Below are positions 8,474 to 17,976 of a stretch of DNA of 64,000 nucleotides, piece after piece. The notes beneath the pieces were generated by a model. That model saw only the letters and a program-made list of their open reading frames with translations, ran no database searches and had not been told where the DNA came from. The stretch is from Desulfopila sp. IMCC35006. Lineage in GTDB: Bacteria > Desulfobacterota > Desulfobulbia > Desulfobulbales > Desulfocapsaceae. A program made the position numbers and the translations under genes. Within the stretch, counting starts at the first letter, position 1, and every line of letters starts with the position of its first letter. The stretch is from the NCBI RefSeq assembly GCF_005116645.1, contig NZ_SWCM01000002.1, forward strand, positions 62,001 to 126,000, in the 5' to 3' direction.

Positions 8474-9265
8474 ATGAAATATTTTATTGTTTTTTGTTTT
8501 ATACTGGTACTGGCAACGCCTTGTCATGCTGAAACCATTACAATTGTGGCAGATGAATGGCCACCTTTCAATGGAAAGGCGAACAGCCAGTTTGAAGGCT
8601 ATATGGTAGATATCGCCCGAATCATCTTTGAGGCCAGGGGAATCGAGGTGAAGTATATAACAATGCCATGGAAACGGGCCATTGCCGGAACTGAGCAGGG
8701 GATCTATACCGCTGCAATCGGTGCATCAAAGACTGATGCCGTAGGCTTTGTTTTTCCTGAAGAAGAAATGGCTCGCAACAAATTAGCTTTTTATGTGAAA
8801 AAAGGAAATAGCTGGAAATTTAACGGTGTTGAATCGATTCAACAGATTACCCTGGGGGTCATTGCCGGCTATGATTATCGGCGGTGGCTCAACGATTACA
8901 TAAAAGAAAACAGCAATAATGCCGATAAAGTCCAGATTCTCACTGGAGATGTTCCGTTACAGAGAAGTCTGCAGCGACTCGTGTTAAATAGAATTGATGT
9001 TATTGTTGATACCGAGGCCGCCATTCTTTGGGAGGCGAAACGTTTAGGCTTTGCCGATGACATTGAATGTGCCGGTTATGGCAATGAACCCTCATTTTGT
9101 TATATTGCCTTTTCACCAAAGACAACCAACTCTCCAGTCTATGCAAAAATACTATCCGATGGCATAGCCCAATTGAGGGCGGATGGGAAATTGCAGCATA
9201 TTTTAGAGAAATATGGATTGACCGACTGGAGACAACCGCAAGCGACAGCGGCAGAAAGCCGCTGA
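8474..9265 (+). CDS. Periplasmic solute-binding protein, family 3 (amino-acid type)
   Basis: A 263-residue secreted protein of the bacterial extracellular solute-binding family 3. The first 20 residues (MKYFIVFCFILVLATPCHA) form a Sec signal peptide cleaved after CHA. The mature protein opens with the family pattern (ITIVADEWPPFNG), followed by GYMVDIARIIFEARGIEVKY and a C-terminal lobe ending in a KYGLTDW segment. An in-frame start at 8315 would add 53 residues ahead of the signal peptide, so ATG 8474 is preferred. No ABC permease or ATPase gene adjoins it, so it is an orphan binding protein that may serve a distant transporter or a sensor. The ligand is unknown. Confidence 0.82.
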   Translation: MKYFIVFCFILVLATPCHAETITIVADEWPPFNGKANSQFEGYMVDIARIIFEARGIEVKYITMPWKRAIAGTEQGIYTAAIGASKTDAVGFVFPEEEMARNKLAFYVKKGNSWKFNGVESIQQITLGVIAGYDYRRWLNDYIKENSNNADKVQILTGDVPLQRSLQRLVLNRIDVIVDTEAAILWEAKRLGFADDIECAGYGNEPSFCYIAFSPKTTNSPVYAKILSDGIAQLRADGKLQHILEKYGLTDWRQPQATAAESR

Positions 9266-9285
9266 ACGAAGACGGAAAAGCCCCC

Positions 9286-9335
9286 AAAAAAGGCACTGAC
9301 CTTAGCGCAATGCGACAAAGCATAGTGCCTTTTTT
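9286..9335. terminator. Bidirectional terminator between convergent genes
   Basis: AAAAAAGGCACT (9286-9297) and AGTGCCTTTTTT (9324-9335) are perfect complements, giving T-runs on both strands around a 26-nt loop. It sits between the solute-binding protein (plus) and the Na+ symporter (minus), exactly where a shared terminator is needed. A second small hairpin (CAGCGGC-AGAAA-GCCGCTG) lies just upstream, at the end of the plus-strand gene. Confidence 0.7.
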
Positions 9336-9360
9336 AGATGAGTCCTGCAAAGCGCGGTAC

Positions 9361-10710
9361 TTACAGCTTGAGCAAACCAATTTTGGTCAGAAAGACGACA
9401 AAAACGGCGATTGGTGCGATATAACGGATGGTAAAGTACCAGATGTTAAAAATAGCAAGGAAGCCTGTGCCATCTTCGGTGATCTCTGCTTTACAGATTT
9501 TTTTATCCAGAATATGGCCGGTGTAGATGGCGATCAGCAAGCCGCCGATGGGCAGCATAAAGTTGCTTGCTACGTAATCGAGAGAATCGAGTATTTCCAT
9601 TCCCTTGAGCAGTTTGACATTGCTCAGGGTAGAGTAGGAAAGTGCTGACGGAATCCCGGCTACGTAAACCGCAACAGTCATGCAGATGGTTGCTTTCTTC
9701 CTGTCATATTTCTTCTCATCGATCATATAGGCGGTAAGTACCTCCAGCAGGGAAACTGCAGAAGAAAGTGCGGCAAACGCCAGCAACAGAAAGAACAATG
9801 TGGAAAGAACAGCTCCCAATGGAACGGTGGCGAATACCTGTGGCAGGGTCTTGAAGATCAAACCCGGTCCGCTGCTGGGTTCCATGCCCACAGAGAAGAC
9901 GATCGGGAAGATCGCAATACCTGCAATAATAGCAACCAGAGTGTCGAGAAAGGCGATACGGATGGAGACCGGGTAAATGGCTTCCTTCTTATCCATATAG
10001 CTGGCGTACGTAATCATGGCTCCCATGGCGAGACTGAGGGTGAAAAAAGAGTGACCTATGGCTTCCAGTATCCCGTTAATGGTCAGCTTGGAGAAATCAG
10101 GGTACAGCATGAACTTCAGACCTTCTGCCGCACCGCTGGTGGTCATGGCATAGGCGGCCATCAGGACCAGGATGGCAAACAGGGCAGGCATCAAAACCTT
10201 GTTCCAACGTTCTATACCTTCTTTAATCCCGCTGATAACGACAAGCAGGCACAGAGCCATGAAGGCCGTCAGGCATATAATCTGCCGGACCGGATCGGTA
10301 ACAAGCGCTCCGAACATGCCGGCAATGACCTCAGGGTCCTGACTGGAAAAGGAATCTGCGATCGACTTTACCAGATAGTCAAGCGTCCAGCCGGCAACAA
10401 CACCATAGTAGGATAAAATGATGAATGCTGCGGCCAGGTTCAGCCAGCCGATGGTTTTCCAGAATGTTGATTTTGGGGTCAGCTCTCTGAAGGAACCGAC
10501 AACATCTTTTTGGGAATGGCGACCGATAAGAAATTCGGCCATCAAAATTGGCAGGCCACAGCTCAAGATGGCGATGAGGTACACCAGCACAAAGGCCCCG
10601 CCGCCGTTCATTCCCGTAATGAAGGGGAATTTCCAGATATTACCAAGCCCTACGGCTGAACCGACAGCCGCCAGGATAAAACCAAACCGGCTACTCCAAT
10701 GGTTACGCAT
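9361..10710 (-). CDS. Sodium-dependent transporter, neurotransmitter:sodium symporter family
   Basis: Integral inner-membrane protein of 449 residues that would import an amino acid or related solute with Na+. The N-terminus has the family hallmark around TM1 (FILAAVGSAVGLGNIWKFPF), including the unwound GLGNIW segment that forms the substrate and sodium sites, followed by the GGGAFVLVY segment. About eleven or twelve hydrophobic segments follow, as in bacterial LeuT-like proteins. I chose ATG 10710, preceded by AGAGGAG, rather than the upstream ATG at 10764. The substrate cannot be read from sequence. It stands alone, convergent with the solute-binding protein. Confidence 0.88.
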   Translation of the reverse strand: MRNHWSSRFGFILAAVGSAVGLGNIWKFPFITGMNGGGAFVLVYLIAILSCGLPILMAEFLIGRHSQKDVVGSFRELTPKSTFWKTIGWLNLAAAFIILSYYGVVAGWTLDYLVKSIADSFSSQDPEVIAGMFGALVTDPVRQIICLTAFMALCLLVVISGIKEGIERWNKVLMPALFAILVLMAAYAMTTSGAAEGLKFMLYPDFSKLTINGILEAIGHSFFTLSLAMGAMITYASYMDKKEAIYPVSIRIAFLDTLVAIIAGIAIFPIVFSVGMEPSSGPGLIFKTLPQVFATVPLGAVLSTLFFLLLAFAALSSAVSLLEVLTAYMIDEKKYDRKKATICMTVAVYVAGIPSALSYSTLSNVKLLKGMEILDSLDYVASNFMLPIGGLLIAIYTGHILDKKICKAEITEDGTGFLAIFNIWYFTIRYIAPIAVFVVFLTKIGLLKL

Positions 10711-10950
10711 AATACAATCTCCTCTTTTGTTCATTGAAAACGAAAGGGGACCAATGTAGAGCATAAGCGAAGCATGTCAACGATTTTCTAGCTTAAAAGA
10801 GGAGATCTCTTCCGTTGCTGCAGAGCAGGCTGGTGTCTGGTGAATATTGCCGAGGCGTTTCGCCCATCAGTCTAAGAGAGGGGGGATCACCTGAGAATGG
10901 TAAAAAGGACCGATCGGCAAAGAAAAAGAGAAAGCGATGTCACCTTCAGG

Positions 10951-12015
10951 TCAATGTTCACCTGTTGCAAGCTGACCACAGGCAGCGGAGATATCCGTGC
11001 CACGGCTGTTTCTGATAAAGACCGTGTAATGGGCATTGATGAGAATGTTTTGAAATCTGACCAGCCTCTCTCTCGTTGGGCTTTTAAAGGGAAGTGCCGG
11101 AGATTCGTTATAGGGGAGCAGGTTTATTTTGCAGGGGATTCCTTTGAGTTTCCGGGCTAATTCGTAGGCGTCTTTGTCCGCATCATTGATGCCTTGAAGG
11201 ATAATATACTCAAACATGATTCGTTTTCTTTTCGGCATGGGAAAATCACGGCAGGCAGCGAGCAGTTCTTCCACCGGGTAACGGTTATTGACGGGCATGA
11301 GCTGGCTTCGCACTGCATCGTTTACGGCGTGCAGCGAGATAGCTAGATTGACTGGAGATCTTTCCCCGAACTCTCTGATTTTGGGAACTATTCCACATGT
11401 GGAAACGGTTATTTTTCTGGCGGAGACATCCAGACCCTTTTGTTCCATGAGAATGGACAGGGAGGCCAGCACATTTTCGAGATTGTTGAGTGGTTCCCCC
11501 ATGCCCATATACACCACATTGGTCACCCGGTCGGGGCCTATCAGGCTCTCTTTCGGCTGGACGAGCAGATAATCGCGGACACTGCAAACCTGATTGACGA
11601 TTTCTGCAGGCGTCAGATTCCTGATAAACCCCATGGTTCCCGTGAGGCAGAACGTGCACCCCATGGCGCAACCTACCTGGGAGGAAATGCAGAGCGTGTT
11701 TCTGTCCGGTTCAGGGATGAGAACCGACTCAATTATATGGCCATCATCGAGTCGAAAGCCAAATTTAACGCAACCATCGCTGGCCTTTTCAATAATCGGA
11801 TCTGAAAATCTTGAAATACAGGCGTTGTCCTCCAGTAATTTCTGAAACACCTTCGCCAGATCAGTCATCTGTGTAAATTCAGTGATTCCAGGTCGATATA
11901 GCCATCCCATTATCTGCTTGCCACGAAAAGTCGATTGGCCAAGGCTCTCAGCATATTTAATTAAACCTTCCTGAGTGAGGTTCTTCAGGTCTGTTTTGGT
12001 GGCGACAGGATTCAT
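10951..12015 (-). CDS. rlmN: Dual-specificity RNA methyltransferase RlmN
   Basis: Radical SAM enzyme of 354 residues that methylates C2 of A2503 in 23S rRNA and of A37 in some tRNAs. The cluster ligands are Cys116, Cys120 and Cys123 (CAMGCTFC). The two catalytic cysteines are present: Cys109 and Cys346, the latter in the NSRGTDISAACGQL tail. The GMGEPLNN motif and SAM-binding residues are also there. The start overlaps the stop of the upstream radical SAM gene by 4 nt (ATGA), so the two are translationally coupled. Full length with all key residues, so it should be active. Confidence 0.95.
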   Translation of the reverse strand: MNPVATKTDLKNLTQEGLIKYAESLGQSTFRGKQIMGWLYRPGITEFTQMTDLAKVFQKLLEDNACISRFSDPIIEKASDGCVKFGFRLDDGHIIESVLIPEPDRNTLCISSQVGCAMGCTFCLTGTMGFIRNLTPAEIVNQVCSVRDYLLVQPKESLIGPDRVTNVVYMGMGEPLNNLENVLASLSILMEQKGLDVSARKITVSTCGIVPKIREFGERSPVNLAISLHAVNDAVRSQLMPVNNRYPVEELLAACRDFPMPKRKRIMFEYIILQGINDADKDAYELARKLKGIPCKINLLPYNESPALPFKSPTRERLVRFQNILINAHYTVFIRNSRGTDISAACGQLATGEH

Positions 12016-12881
12016 AGCGCCCTCCTGTAGTCAGGGACGAGAGGGGTGGAGCCATGCAAAGCCGTTGCGATGGATGCAAGAAATGCATCTTTATCTCGTG
12101 GCAATCGCCCCGAAAGCGGCAGATAACTCGATGCATGATTGGCGTGGAATTGGCATCTGACATTCTGCAAGTGTGAAATAAGCAATTGGAGTTCCTGTAA
12201 AATTTCGAAAGGGGAGGGCAGGGTAAAGGTTCCTGCTGCCACCTCTCTGCCAAGTTTGGTGTTTTCAAGCGGCATCAGAGTGAGGACGGCTATCTGATGC
12301 GGTGCCATTTTATTTAATACTTCAGCGGTATCGATTGCATGCTGCGCGGATAATGCGGTGCCGCCAAGGCCGAGAAGGGTGGTGACCGACAGAAAAAGTC
12401 CGGCTGCCGTTATCTTTCGGCCCGCTGCCGTCATGGATTCTCCGGTTTCACCTTTTCTGACCGAGTGTAAAACTGCATCGCAGCCACTTTCCAATCCCAT
12501 GTATACCCGGTCAAGACCCATCGATTTTAATGTTGCCAGCTGTTCGGCACTTTTATTTCGCACAGCCCGCGCATTGCCATACAGGGATATCCTGGTAATC
12601 CACGGAAGTTGTTGGCGAATTTTATCAAAAAGCGCGATGAGTTTTTTCTGTGACAATATCAGTACGTCACCGTCGGCCAGGAAAATCCGTTTTTGCCCGC
12701 GACAATATTTTTGCGCGAACCGGAGGTCCGCATTGATCGTCTCTGGTGCCTTCAGTTGAAAAGGCGTGTCTTTATAGACCCCGCAGAAGGTGCATTTATT
12801 ATAGGAGCATCCGACCGTCACCTGGAGGATGATTGAGTTTGCCTCGCTGGGCGGTCGGATGATATTGCCTGAGTAATTCAT
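12012..12881 (-). CDS. Radical SAM protein of unknown substrate
   Basis: A 289-residue radical SAM protein. The cluster motif is CSYNKCTFC near residue 28, embedded in a characteristic stretch (TVGCSYNKCTFCGVYKD). An Elp3-like TIM-barrel follows, with YGNAR, VYMGLESG and LLGLGG segments. No B12-binding, TRAM or SPASM domain is visible. I chose ATG 12881 because it follows the serC stop by 22 nt; an upstream start at 12929 would overlap serC. It is coupled to rlmN by an ATGA overlap and sits in a serC/radical SAM/rlmN cluster. The reaction is unknown; an oxygen-independent coproporphyrinogen oxidase-like annotation would be guesswork. Confidence 0.82.
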   Translation of the reverse strand: MNYSGNIIRPPSEANSIILQVTVGCSYNKCTFCGVYKDTPFQLKAPETINADLRFAQKYCRGQKRIFLADGDVLILSQKKLIALFDKIRQQLPWITRISLYGNARAVRNKSAEQLATLKSMGLDRVYMGLESGCDAVLHSVRKGETGESMTAAGRKITAAGLFLSVTTLLGLGGTALSAQHAIDTAEVLNKMAPHQIAVLTLMPLENTKLGREVAAGTFTLPSPFEILQELQLLISHLQNVRCQFHANHASSYLPLSGRLPRDKDAFLASIATALHGSTPLVPDYRRAL

Positions 12882-12903
12882 CGATACTTCATTGGTAATC
12901 GTC

Positions 12904-13992
12904 TCAGGCCACCGGGTTTTTCGCCGCAAAATCCTTCATAAATTCAACCAGCTTGACAACACCTTCCACGGGAAAGGCATTGTAGATGGAGGCGCGGCAG
13001 CCGCCGATTGACCGATGTCCCTTCAGGCCGTTGAGACCGATTGCCGCAGCTCCGGCAATAAATTTTGCCTCAAGCTCCGGGGTGGCAAGATTGAAGGTGA
13101 CGTTCATCAGGGAGCGGGAATCTTTTTCGGCATGGCCACGGTAATAGTCGCTGCTGTCAATTGCCCCATAAAGAAGAGCCGCTTTCTCCCGGTTTATTTT
13201 TTCCATTGCCGCAACGCCGCCCATTTTTTTCAACCACTTTAACACCTCACCGACAACATATACAGCAAAGCAGGGCGGGGTATTAAACATCGAGCCTTTA
13301 TCTGCATGTGTTTTGTAGCTGAGCATGGTTGGGGTGTTGGCCGGTGTCCTGTCGAGGAGGTCATCGCGAATGATAACGATGGTTACCCCTGCAGGACCGA
13401 GGTTTTTCTGGGCACCGGCAAAAATAAGACCGAACCTGGACACATCGACCGGCCGCGACAGGATATCCGAGCTCATATCACTGATGAGCATTTTGTCTGT
13501 TTGCGGCACTTCGGCAAACTCGGTGCCGTAAATGGTATTATTGGAGACGTAATAAAGATACTCGGAATCATCCGCAACTGTATATTCACCCTGTTTGGGC
13601 ACTCTATTAAAATTTGCTTTTTCACTGGAATAGGCGACTTCGACCTCGCCAAACAATTGAGCTTCTTTAATAGCTTTCTTGGCCCAGGTGCCGGTATTGA
13701 GATAGGTCGCTTTTTTGCCCTTGCCCAATAAATTCATGGGAACCATGAAAAACTGGCTTGAAGCACCGCCCTGTAAGAATAACACCTTGTAATTGTCCGG
13801 GATCTGCATCAGGTCGCGCAGATTTTTTTCGGCCTCTTCTGCCACGGCCATAAATTCTTTGGAACGGTGACTGATTTCAATAAGGCCAATTCCGGTTTCC
13901 TTGAAATTAACGACATCCCGGCCTGCTTTTTCGAGAACTTCATACGGAAGGGTTGCAGGTCCGGGACTAAAATTAAATACACGATCAGCCAT
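12904..13992 (-). CDS. serC: Phosphoserine aminotransferase
   Basis: PLP enzyme converting 3-phosphohydroxypyruvate and glutamate to phosphoserine, the second step of serine synthesis; it can also serve pyridoxal phosphate synthesis. The 362-residue protein starts with the family pattern FNFSPGPATLPYEVLEKA and has QGGASSQF at the PLP phosphate site. The Schiff-base Lys is in GAQKNLGPAG and the C-terminal GHRSIGGCRASIYNA motif is present. An AGGAG site precedes the ATG. The two radical SAM genes follow on the same strand, so it probably leads this transcript. No serA or serB is in view. Confidence 0.95.
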   Translation of the reverse strand: MADRVFNFSPGPATLPYEVLEKAGRDVVNFKETGIGLIEISHRSKEFMAVAEEAEKNLRDLMQIPDNYKVLFLQGGASSQFFMVPMNLLGKGKKATYLNTGTWAKKAIKEAQLFGEVEVAYSSEKANFNRVPKQGEYTVADDSEYLYYVSNNTIYGTEFAEVPQTDKMLISDMSSDILSRPVDVSRFGLIFAGAQKNLGPAGVTIVIIRDDLLDRTPANTPTMLSYKTHADKGSMFNTPPCFAVYVVGEVLKWLKKMGGVAAMEKINREKAALLYGAIDSSDYYRGHAEKDSRSLMNVTFNLATPELEAKFIAGAAAIGLNGLKGHRSIGGCRASIYNAFPVEGVVKLVEFMKDFAAKNPVA

Positions 13993-14197
13993 TGCTCATT
14001 TCTCCTGTGGTTGGTTTTAAAGTTAGACGATATCGCGAAAATCTATTGTATAATGCATTACAGTCAGCAAACGCATATGAGAGCCTTTTTCGCAAAAGAA
14101 TGGCATAGAAATATTATACTCGGTACGTTATATGAAACTGGCAGCTTAAATTTATCATCAGGGCACTAGTACCGCCTTACTCTACCGCTTGCCATTG

Positions 14198-14668
14198 TTA
14201 TTGTTCTGCACATTGGCGGATGGCTTCATATAAGACTATCCCGGCAGTCATGGCAAGGTTCAAACTCCGGATATTCGGGTTTGGCATCGGCAAGGTGTAG
14301 CATCTGTCCTGATACAAGTGCAGTATGTCTTCGGGTAAGCCTTTTGTCTCCTTACCAAAAATCATAAAACAACCCGGTTTGAACTGCGCAGAGCTGTACA
14401 CTGTAGTCACTTTGGTGGTAAAGAAAAAGAGATCGAGTTCATTTTGGGCCGCCAGAAACGTCTCGAAACTCTCCCAATGTTGAATGTTGACATGCTGCCA
14501 GTAATCGAGCCCGGCCCGTTTAAGATGTTTGTCGTCGGTTGAAAAACCAAGGGGATGCACCAGGTGCAGCACTGTATTGGTAGCGCCGCACAGCCTGGCT
14601 ATCGAACCGGTGTTCGGGGGAATTTCAGGTTCCACCAGCACTATATTAAAAGGGAGAGATGTCTGCAT
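14198..14668 (-). CDS. trmL: tRNA (cytidine/uridine-2'-O-)-methyltransferase TrmL
   Basis: SPOUT-class methyltransferase of 156 residues that 2'-O-methylates the wobble base (position 34) of certain leucine tRNAs. It is a minimal SPOUT domain without a separate RNA-binding extension, as usual for TrmL. Motif 1 includes EIPPNTGSIARLCGAT; the knot motifs are FGKETKGLPEDIL and IRSLNLAMTAGIVLYEA. Single gene, divergent from the ComEA-like gene. No unusual features. Confidence 0.92.
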   Translation of the reverse strand: MQTSLPFNIVLVEPEIPPNTGSIARLCGATNTVLHLVHPLGFSTDDKHLKRAGLDYWQHVNIQHWESFETFLAAQNELDLFFFTTKVTTVYSSAQFKPGCFMIFGKETKGLPEDILHLYQDRCYTLPMPNPNIRSLNLAMTAGIVLYEAIRQCAEQ

Positions 14669-14848
14669 GTCTGAAAGTGAACTGAGTGATTAAAAGAATA
14701 ACGTTTATACTCATTGCGCTGCATGAAAACAACGAAAAACAAGCAGAAAATTCGTGGATAGACCATAATATTTGCATTTTGCGCATAACCGCATACATTC
14801 CTTATCTTGCTGCGGTTAAAAGCGTCGGCGCAGGACAGGGGATTCACG

Positions 14849-15301
14849 GTGAATGATTCAGACATCAGCGTATCACGTGACGGCCGGTTAATGGTCATAC
14901 TTTTGTTCCTGTTTGGCCTGTTGTTGTGTGACCTTGTGGCAGGTACCACTTTTTTCTCTTTGAGAGAAAATAACGAGGGTGCCTCCTGTCAACAATTGCA
15001 CTTCGTCGAGCCGGATCATCTTGTTGTGGATAATTGTTTGGAAACAGGAAAAGAACATGAAGATAAGATCTCCGCACGATTCAGCCCATTTTTATTTGCT
15101 GCTGTGCCAATTAACAGTGCCGACAAAGACATGCTGATGACGGTCGATGGCATCGGCCCGGCTCTGGCCGAAGACATTATTGCCTATCGGCGTCAATTCG
15201 GCCAATTTTCCCGCAGCAGTGACCTGCTTAATATTCCGGGAATAGGTCCCAAACGCGCAGACAGGTTTGCCAGCGCATTTATATTTGCCGAGGAACCGTG
15301 A
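14849..15301 (+). CDS. ComEA-like helix-hairpin-helix DNA-binding protein with N-terminal membrane anchor
   Basis: About 150 residues: a short cytoplasmic lead, one membrane segment (LMVILLFLFGLLLCDLVAG), a roughly 50-residue linker with two cysteines, and a C-terminal double helix-hairpin-helix domain (MLMTVDGIGPALAEDIIAYR and LLNIPGIGPKRADRF). This is the layout of ComEA, which holds DNA outside the membrane during natural uptake, although short homologues also occur in bacteria not known to be competent. The GTG start at 14849 is chosen for its AGGGGA ribosome site; an upstream in-frame start at 14807 is possible. Its stop overlaps the miaA GTG by 4 nt. Other competence-type genes in view are comM and a dCMP deaminase, but no comEC. 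Confidence 0.78.
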   Translation: MNDSDISVSRDGRLMVILLFLFGLLLCDLVAGTTFFSLRENNEGASCQQLHFVEPDHLVVDNCLETGKEHEDKISARFSPFLFAAVPINSADKDMLMTVDGIGPALAEDIIAYRRQFGQFSRSSDLLNIPGIGPKRADRFASAFIFAEEP

Positions 15302-16242
15302 CATCCGAACGAATTGAACAGCCGTGTCTGGTACTGGTTGGGCCAACGGCTATCGGTAAAACCGATCTTTCGCTGACTGTTGCCCGTCGCTATGGGTGCG
15401 AAATTGTCAGTGTCGACTCCATGCAGGTGTACCGGTATATGGACATTGGCACGGCAAAAGCTTCTTGTGACGAGCGGGCAGAGGTCCCGCACCATTTGAT
15501 TGATATTGTCGATCCGGATGAACCGTATGATTCGGCCAGATTTGCCGAAGATGGATTGCAGGCGATACGAAGAATTCACTCCCGTGGCAAAGTACCGTTA
15601 CTGACCGGAGGAACCGGACTCTATCTCAAAGCTCTGCTCGAAGGCATTTTTCCCGGTGTTCCTGTGGATGAAGAAGTAAGGCAGATGCTGCGGGTGAGAT
15701 TGGTGGCTGAAGGTGCACTGAAACTACATGAAGAATTATCTTTATGTGACCGAGTTAGCGCAACAAGAATCCACATGAACGATACCCAGCGCCTGTTGCG
15801 GGCATTAGAAGTTTTTTATGTTACCGGCATTCCCTGGTCGGAGCATATACGTCGTCATAAAAAAGAGACCGAAGGTCTGCTTCTTGCCAATACCCTGCAA
15901 GTGGGGTTAACCACAGATCGCGCCGAACTCTACCAGAGAATTAACAGTCGATGCGATATGATGCTCGAAGCTGGACTGGAAGAAGAAGTGCGAAAGTTGT
16001 TGGCCATGGGCTATGACCGAACGCTTAACGCTCTTGGTTCAATAGGATATCGTCATATGATCAATTATATAGACGGACAGTGGACCTTGGAAGAGACCGT
16101 CCGTCTTCTTGCCAGAGACACCAGGAGGTACGCTAAAAGGCAGTACACATGGTTTTCTAACATGCCGGATTTGCAGTGGTTTGATGTCAATGAACAACAG
16201 AATGTTCTGCATGCTGTCGATGCCTGGTTCGCCAAATTATGA
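15298..16242 (+). CDS. miaA: tRNA dimethylallyltransferase
   Basis: Transfers dimethylallyl from DMAPP to N6 of A37 in tRNAs reading UNN codons, the first step toward ms2i6A. The 314-residue protein has the P-loop-like GPTAIGKTDLSL, the VSVDSMQVYRYMDIGTAK substrate loop, LTGGTGLYLKALLEG, and the C-terminal TRRYAKRQYTWF region. The GTG start overlaps the ComEA-like stop. MiaB, which adds the methylthio group to the same base, is encoded 4 kb downstream on the same strand, so both steps are in this window. Complete and ordinary in length. Confidence 0.95.
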   Translation: MTSERIEQPCLVLVGPTAIGKTDLSLTVARRYGCEIVSVDSMQVYRYMDIGTAKASCDERAEVPHHLIDIVDPDEPYDSARFAEDGLQAIRRIHSRGKVPLLTGGTGLYLKALLEGIFPGVPVDEEVRQMLRVRLVAEGALKLHEELSLCDRVSATRIHMNDTQRLLRALEVFYVTGIPWSEHIRRHKKETEGLLLANTLQVGLTTDRAELYQRINSRCDMMLEAGLEEEVRKLLAMGYDRTLNALGSIGYRHMINYIDGQWTLEETVRLLARDTRRYAKRQYTWFSNMPDLQWFDVNEQQNVLHAVDAWFAKL

Positions 16243-16254
16243 CAACAACGATAA

Positions 16255-17976
16255 ATGAACAGTAAAATTCCGAACTCCAGCACTGATAGTCTATCGACAG
16301 TCCCGCCAGTTTTTATCGAATACCTCAAAACAAGAGGGATAACAGGGGGCGAAGCGGCGCATAGATTTCTCTACCCGTCTCTGGCCGATCTTCCGAAACC
16401 GGACCAAATGCTCAATCTTTCAGCGGCTGCGCGACTGGCTGTTGACTATATGATTGCCGGAAAACAAATTATCATCTGGGGCGATTACGATGTGGATGGT
16501 ACCACGGGAACGGCCCTTCTGGTGAATTTCTTCAAAGAACTTGGAACGGCGGTTCGGTGGCATATTCCCGATCGGATGCATGAAGGGTACGGATTAAATG
16601 CTGAGTGGTTCACGAACAGGGGGAATATCAGTCTGGCGGAGGAGTTTCTACTCATCACTGTAGACTGTGGCATATCGAACGCTCAGCAAGTTGAGATTAT
16701 TGCAAAACTGGGTGGGAAAATCATCATCACTGATCATCACAGCATGCCGGAGCAAAATGTTCCGGATTGTCTGGTGCTTAATCCGTCGCAGCCCTCATGC
16801 GGGTTTAATGGTCAGCACCTTGCCGGGGTCGGGGTGGCCTTTTATCTGGCTGCCGGAATCAGAGCCGAGCTCGCAAAGAGGCCTACCACAAAAAAAATAG
16901 CAGATAGTGCTGGTCGACTCAACCTGAAAAAGTATCTCGCTTTTGTTGCGCTTGGGACCATTGCGGATGTTGTGAACCTTACGCCAACCAATAGAATTTT
17001 AGTCAGAGCAGGCCTGGAAGCGCTCGCCGATCCACAATTTACAGGTCTTAATGAACTGCTGACTTCCTGTGAAATTACAGGGGGATATGTAACTTCTGAA
17101 GATATTGGCTACCTTATTGGTCCGAAAATAAATGCAGCCGGCAGGCTGGGGGAGAGTACAGTCGTCGTGGAACTTCTTACCGAAGCTGATCGCAAAAGAG
17201 CCAAGCATTTGGCCCAGGTGTTGACAGATCTCAATGAGCAGAGAAAAAGAATAAGCAGCGAGAATCTAGAAACAGCTTTAAGTATAACCAGCGCCGGTCA
17301 GATAGAACAGGATAAATGCGTGATAGTAAAAGGGGACTTACATCAAGGTGTTGCAGGTATTGTCGCATCAAGGCTCGTTGATATGTTCCGGGTTCCAGCT
17401 ATTGTGTTTGCCCAAAAAAGACATTCTGACGGCCAGGTATCTTTTGTCGGTTCCGCAAGATCTGTTGACGGTGTCAATATTGTTGCCTTACTGGCGAAAT
17501 GTTCGCAATGGATTGAACGCTTTGGTGGTCATGAAATGGCAGCCGGGTTAACCGTCAGTGCTGACAGCATGACGCAATTTTCATCACATTTTACAGTTCT
17601 GGCTGGAAAAGCAGTGAGAGAAAGGAAAATTATAATAAAAAAACAGTATGATATTAACTGTCCTTCGGAATTGATGATGGATCAGGACCATCTGCGTTGT
17701 CTCCAGTTACTCGAACCTTTTGGGCCAGGTAATCCGCAGCCGGTTTTTCAGGATGCCGCGGCCACAATACTCGATTCGCGGGCTGTTGGCCGGAATTCCG
17801 AACACTTACAGGTAACGATTCGCGGCAAATTTGCAAATCTTAAGGGAATAGGCTTTCGACTCGGTGAAGTCCTGGAGGACGTCCAGCGGCAACCTAGAAG
17901 GAAGATGATCTATACACCGACCATGAACAGGTTTCGCGGCAACGTGAGTTGGCAGGTACGCGTCATCGACATTTAA
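16255..17976 (+). CDS. recJ: Single-stranded-DNA-specific exonuclease RecJ
   Basis: 5'-3' exonuclease acting on single-stranded DNA in recombinational repair and mismatch repair. The 573-residue protein has the DHH-family motifs: DYDVDGTTG (motif I), VDCGIS (II), ITDHHSMPE (III, the DHH itself) and FVALGTIADVV (IV). The C-terminal DHHA1 domain has the glycine-rich RFGGHEMAAG. An OB-like domain closes the protein. It begins 12 nt after miaA and probably shares its transcript. All metal-binding residues appear intact. Confidence 0.94.
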   Translation: MNSKIPNSSTDSLSTVPPVFIEYLKTRGITGGEAAHRFLYPSLADLPKPDQMLNLSAAARLAVDYMIAGKQIIIWGDYDVDGTTGTALLVNFFKELGTAVRWHIPDRMHEGYGLNAEWFTNRGNISLAEEFLLITVDCGISNAQQVEIIAKLGGKIIITDHHSMPEQNVPDCLVLNPSQPSCGFNGQHLAGVGVAFYLAAGIRAELAKRPTTKKIADSAGRLNLKKYLAFVALGTIADVVNLTPTNRILVRAGLEALADPQFTGLNELLTSCEITGGYVTSEDIGYLIGPKINAAGRLGESTVVVELLTEADRKRAKHLAQVLTDLNEQRKRISSENLETALSITSAGQIEQDKCVIVKGDLHQGVAGIVASRLVDMFRVPAIVFAQKRHSDGQVSFVGSARSVDGVNIVALLAKCSQWIERFGGHEMAAGLTVSADSMTQFSSHFTVLAGKAVRERKIIIKKQYDINCPSELMMDQDHLRCLQLLEPFGPGNPQPVFQDAAATILDSRAVGRNSEHLQVTIRGKFANLKGIGFRLGEVLEDVQRQPRRKMIYTPTMNRFRGNVSWQVRVIDI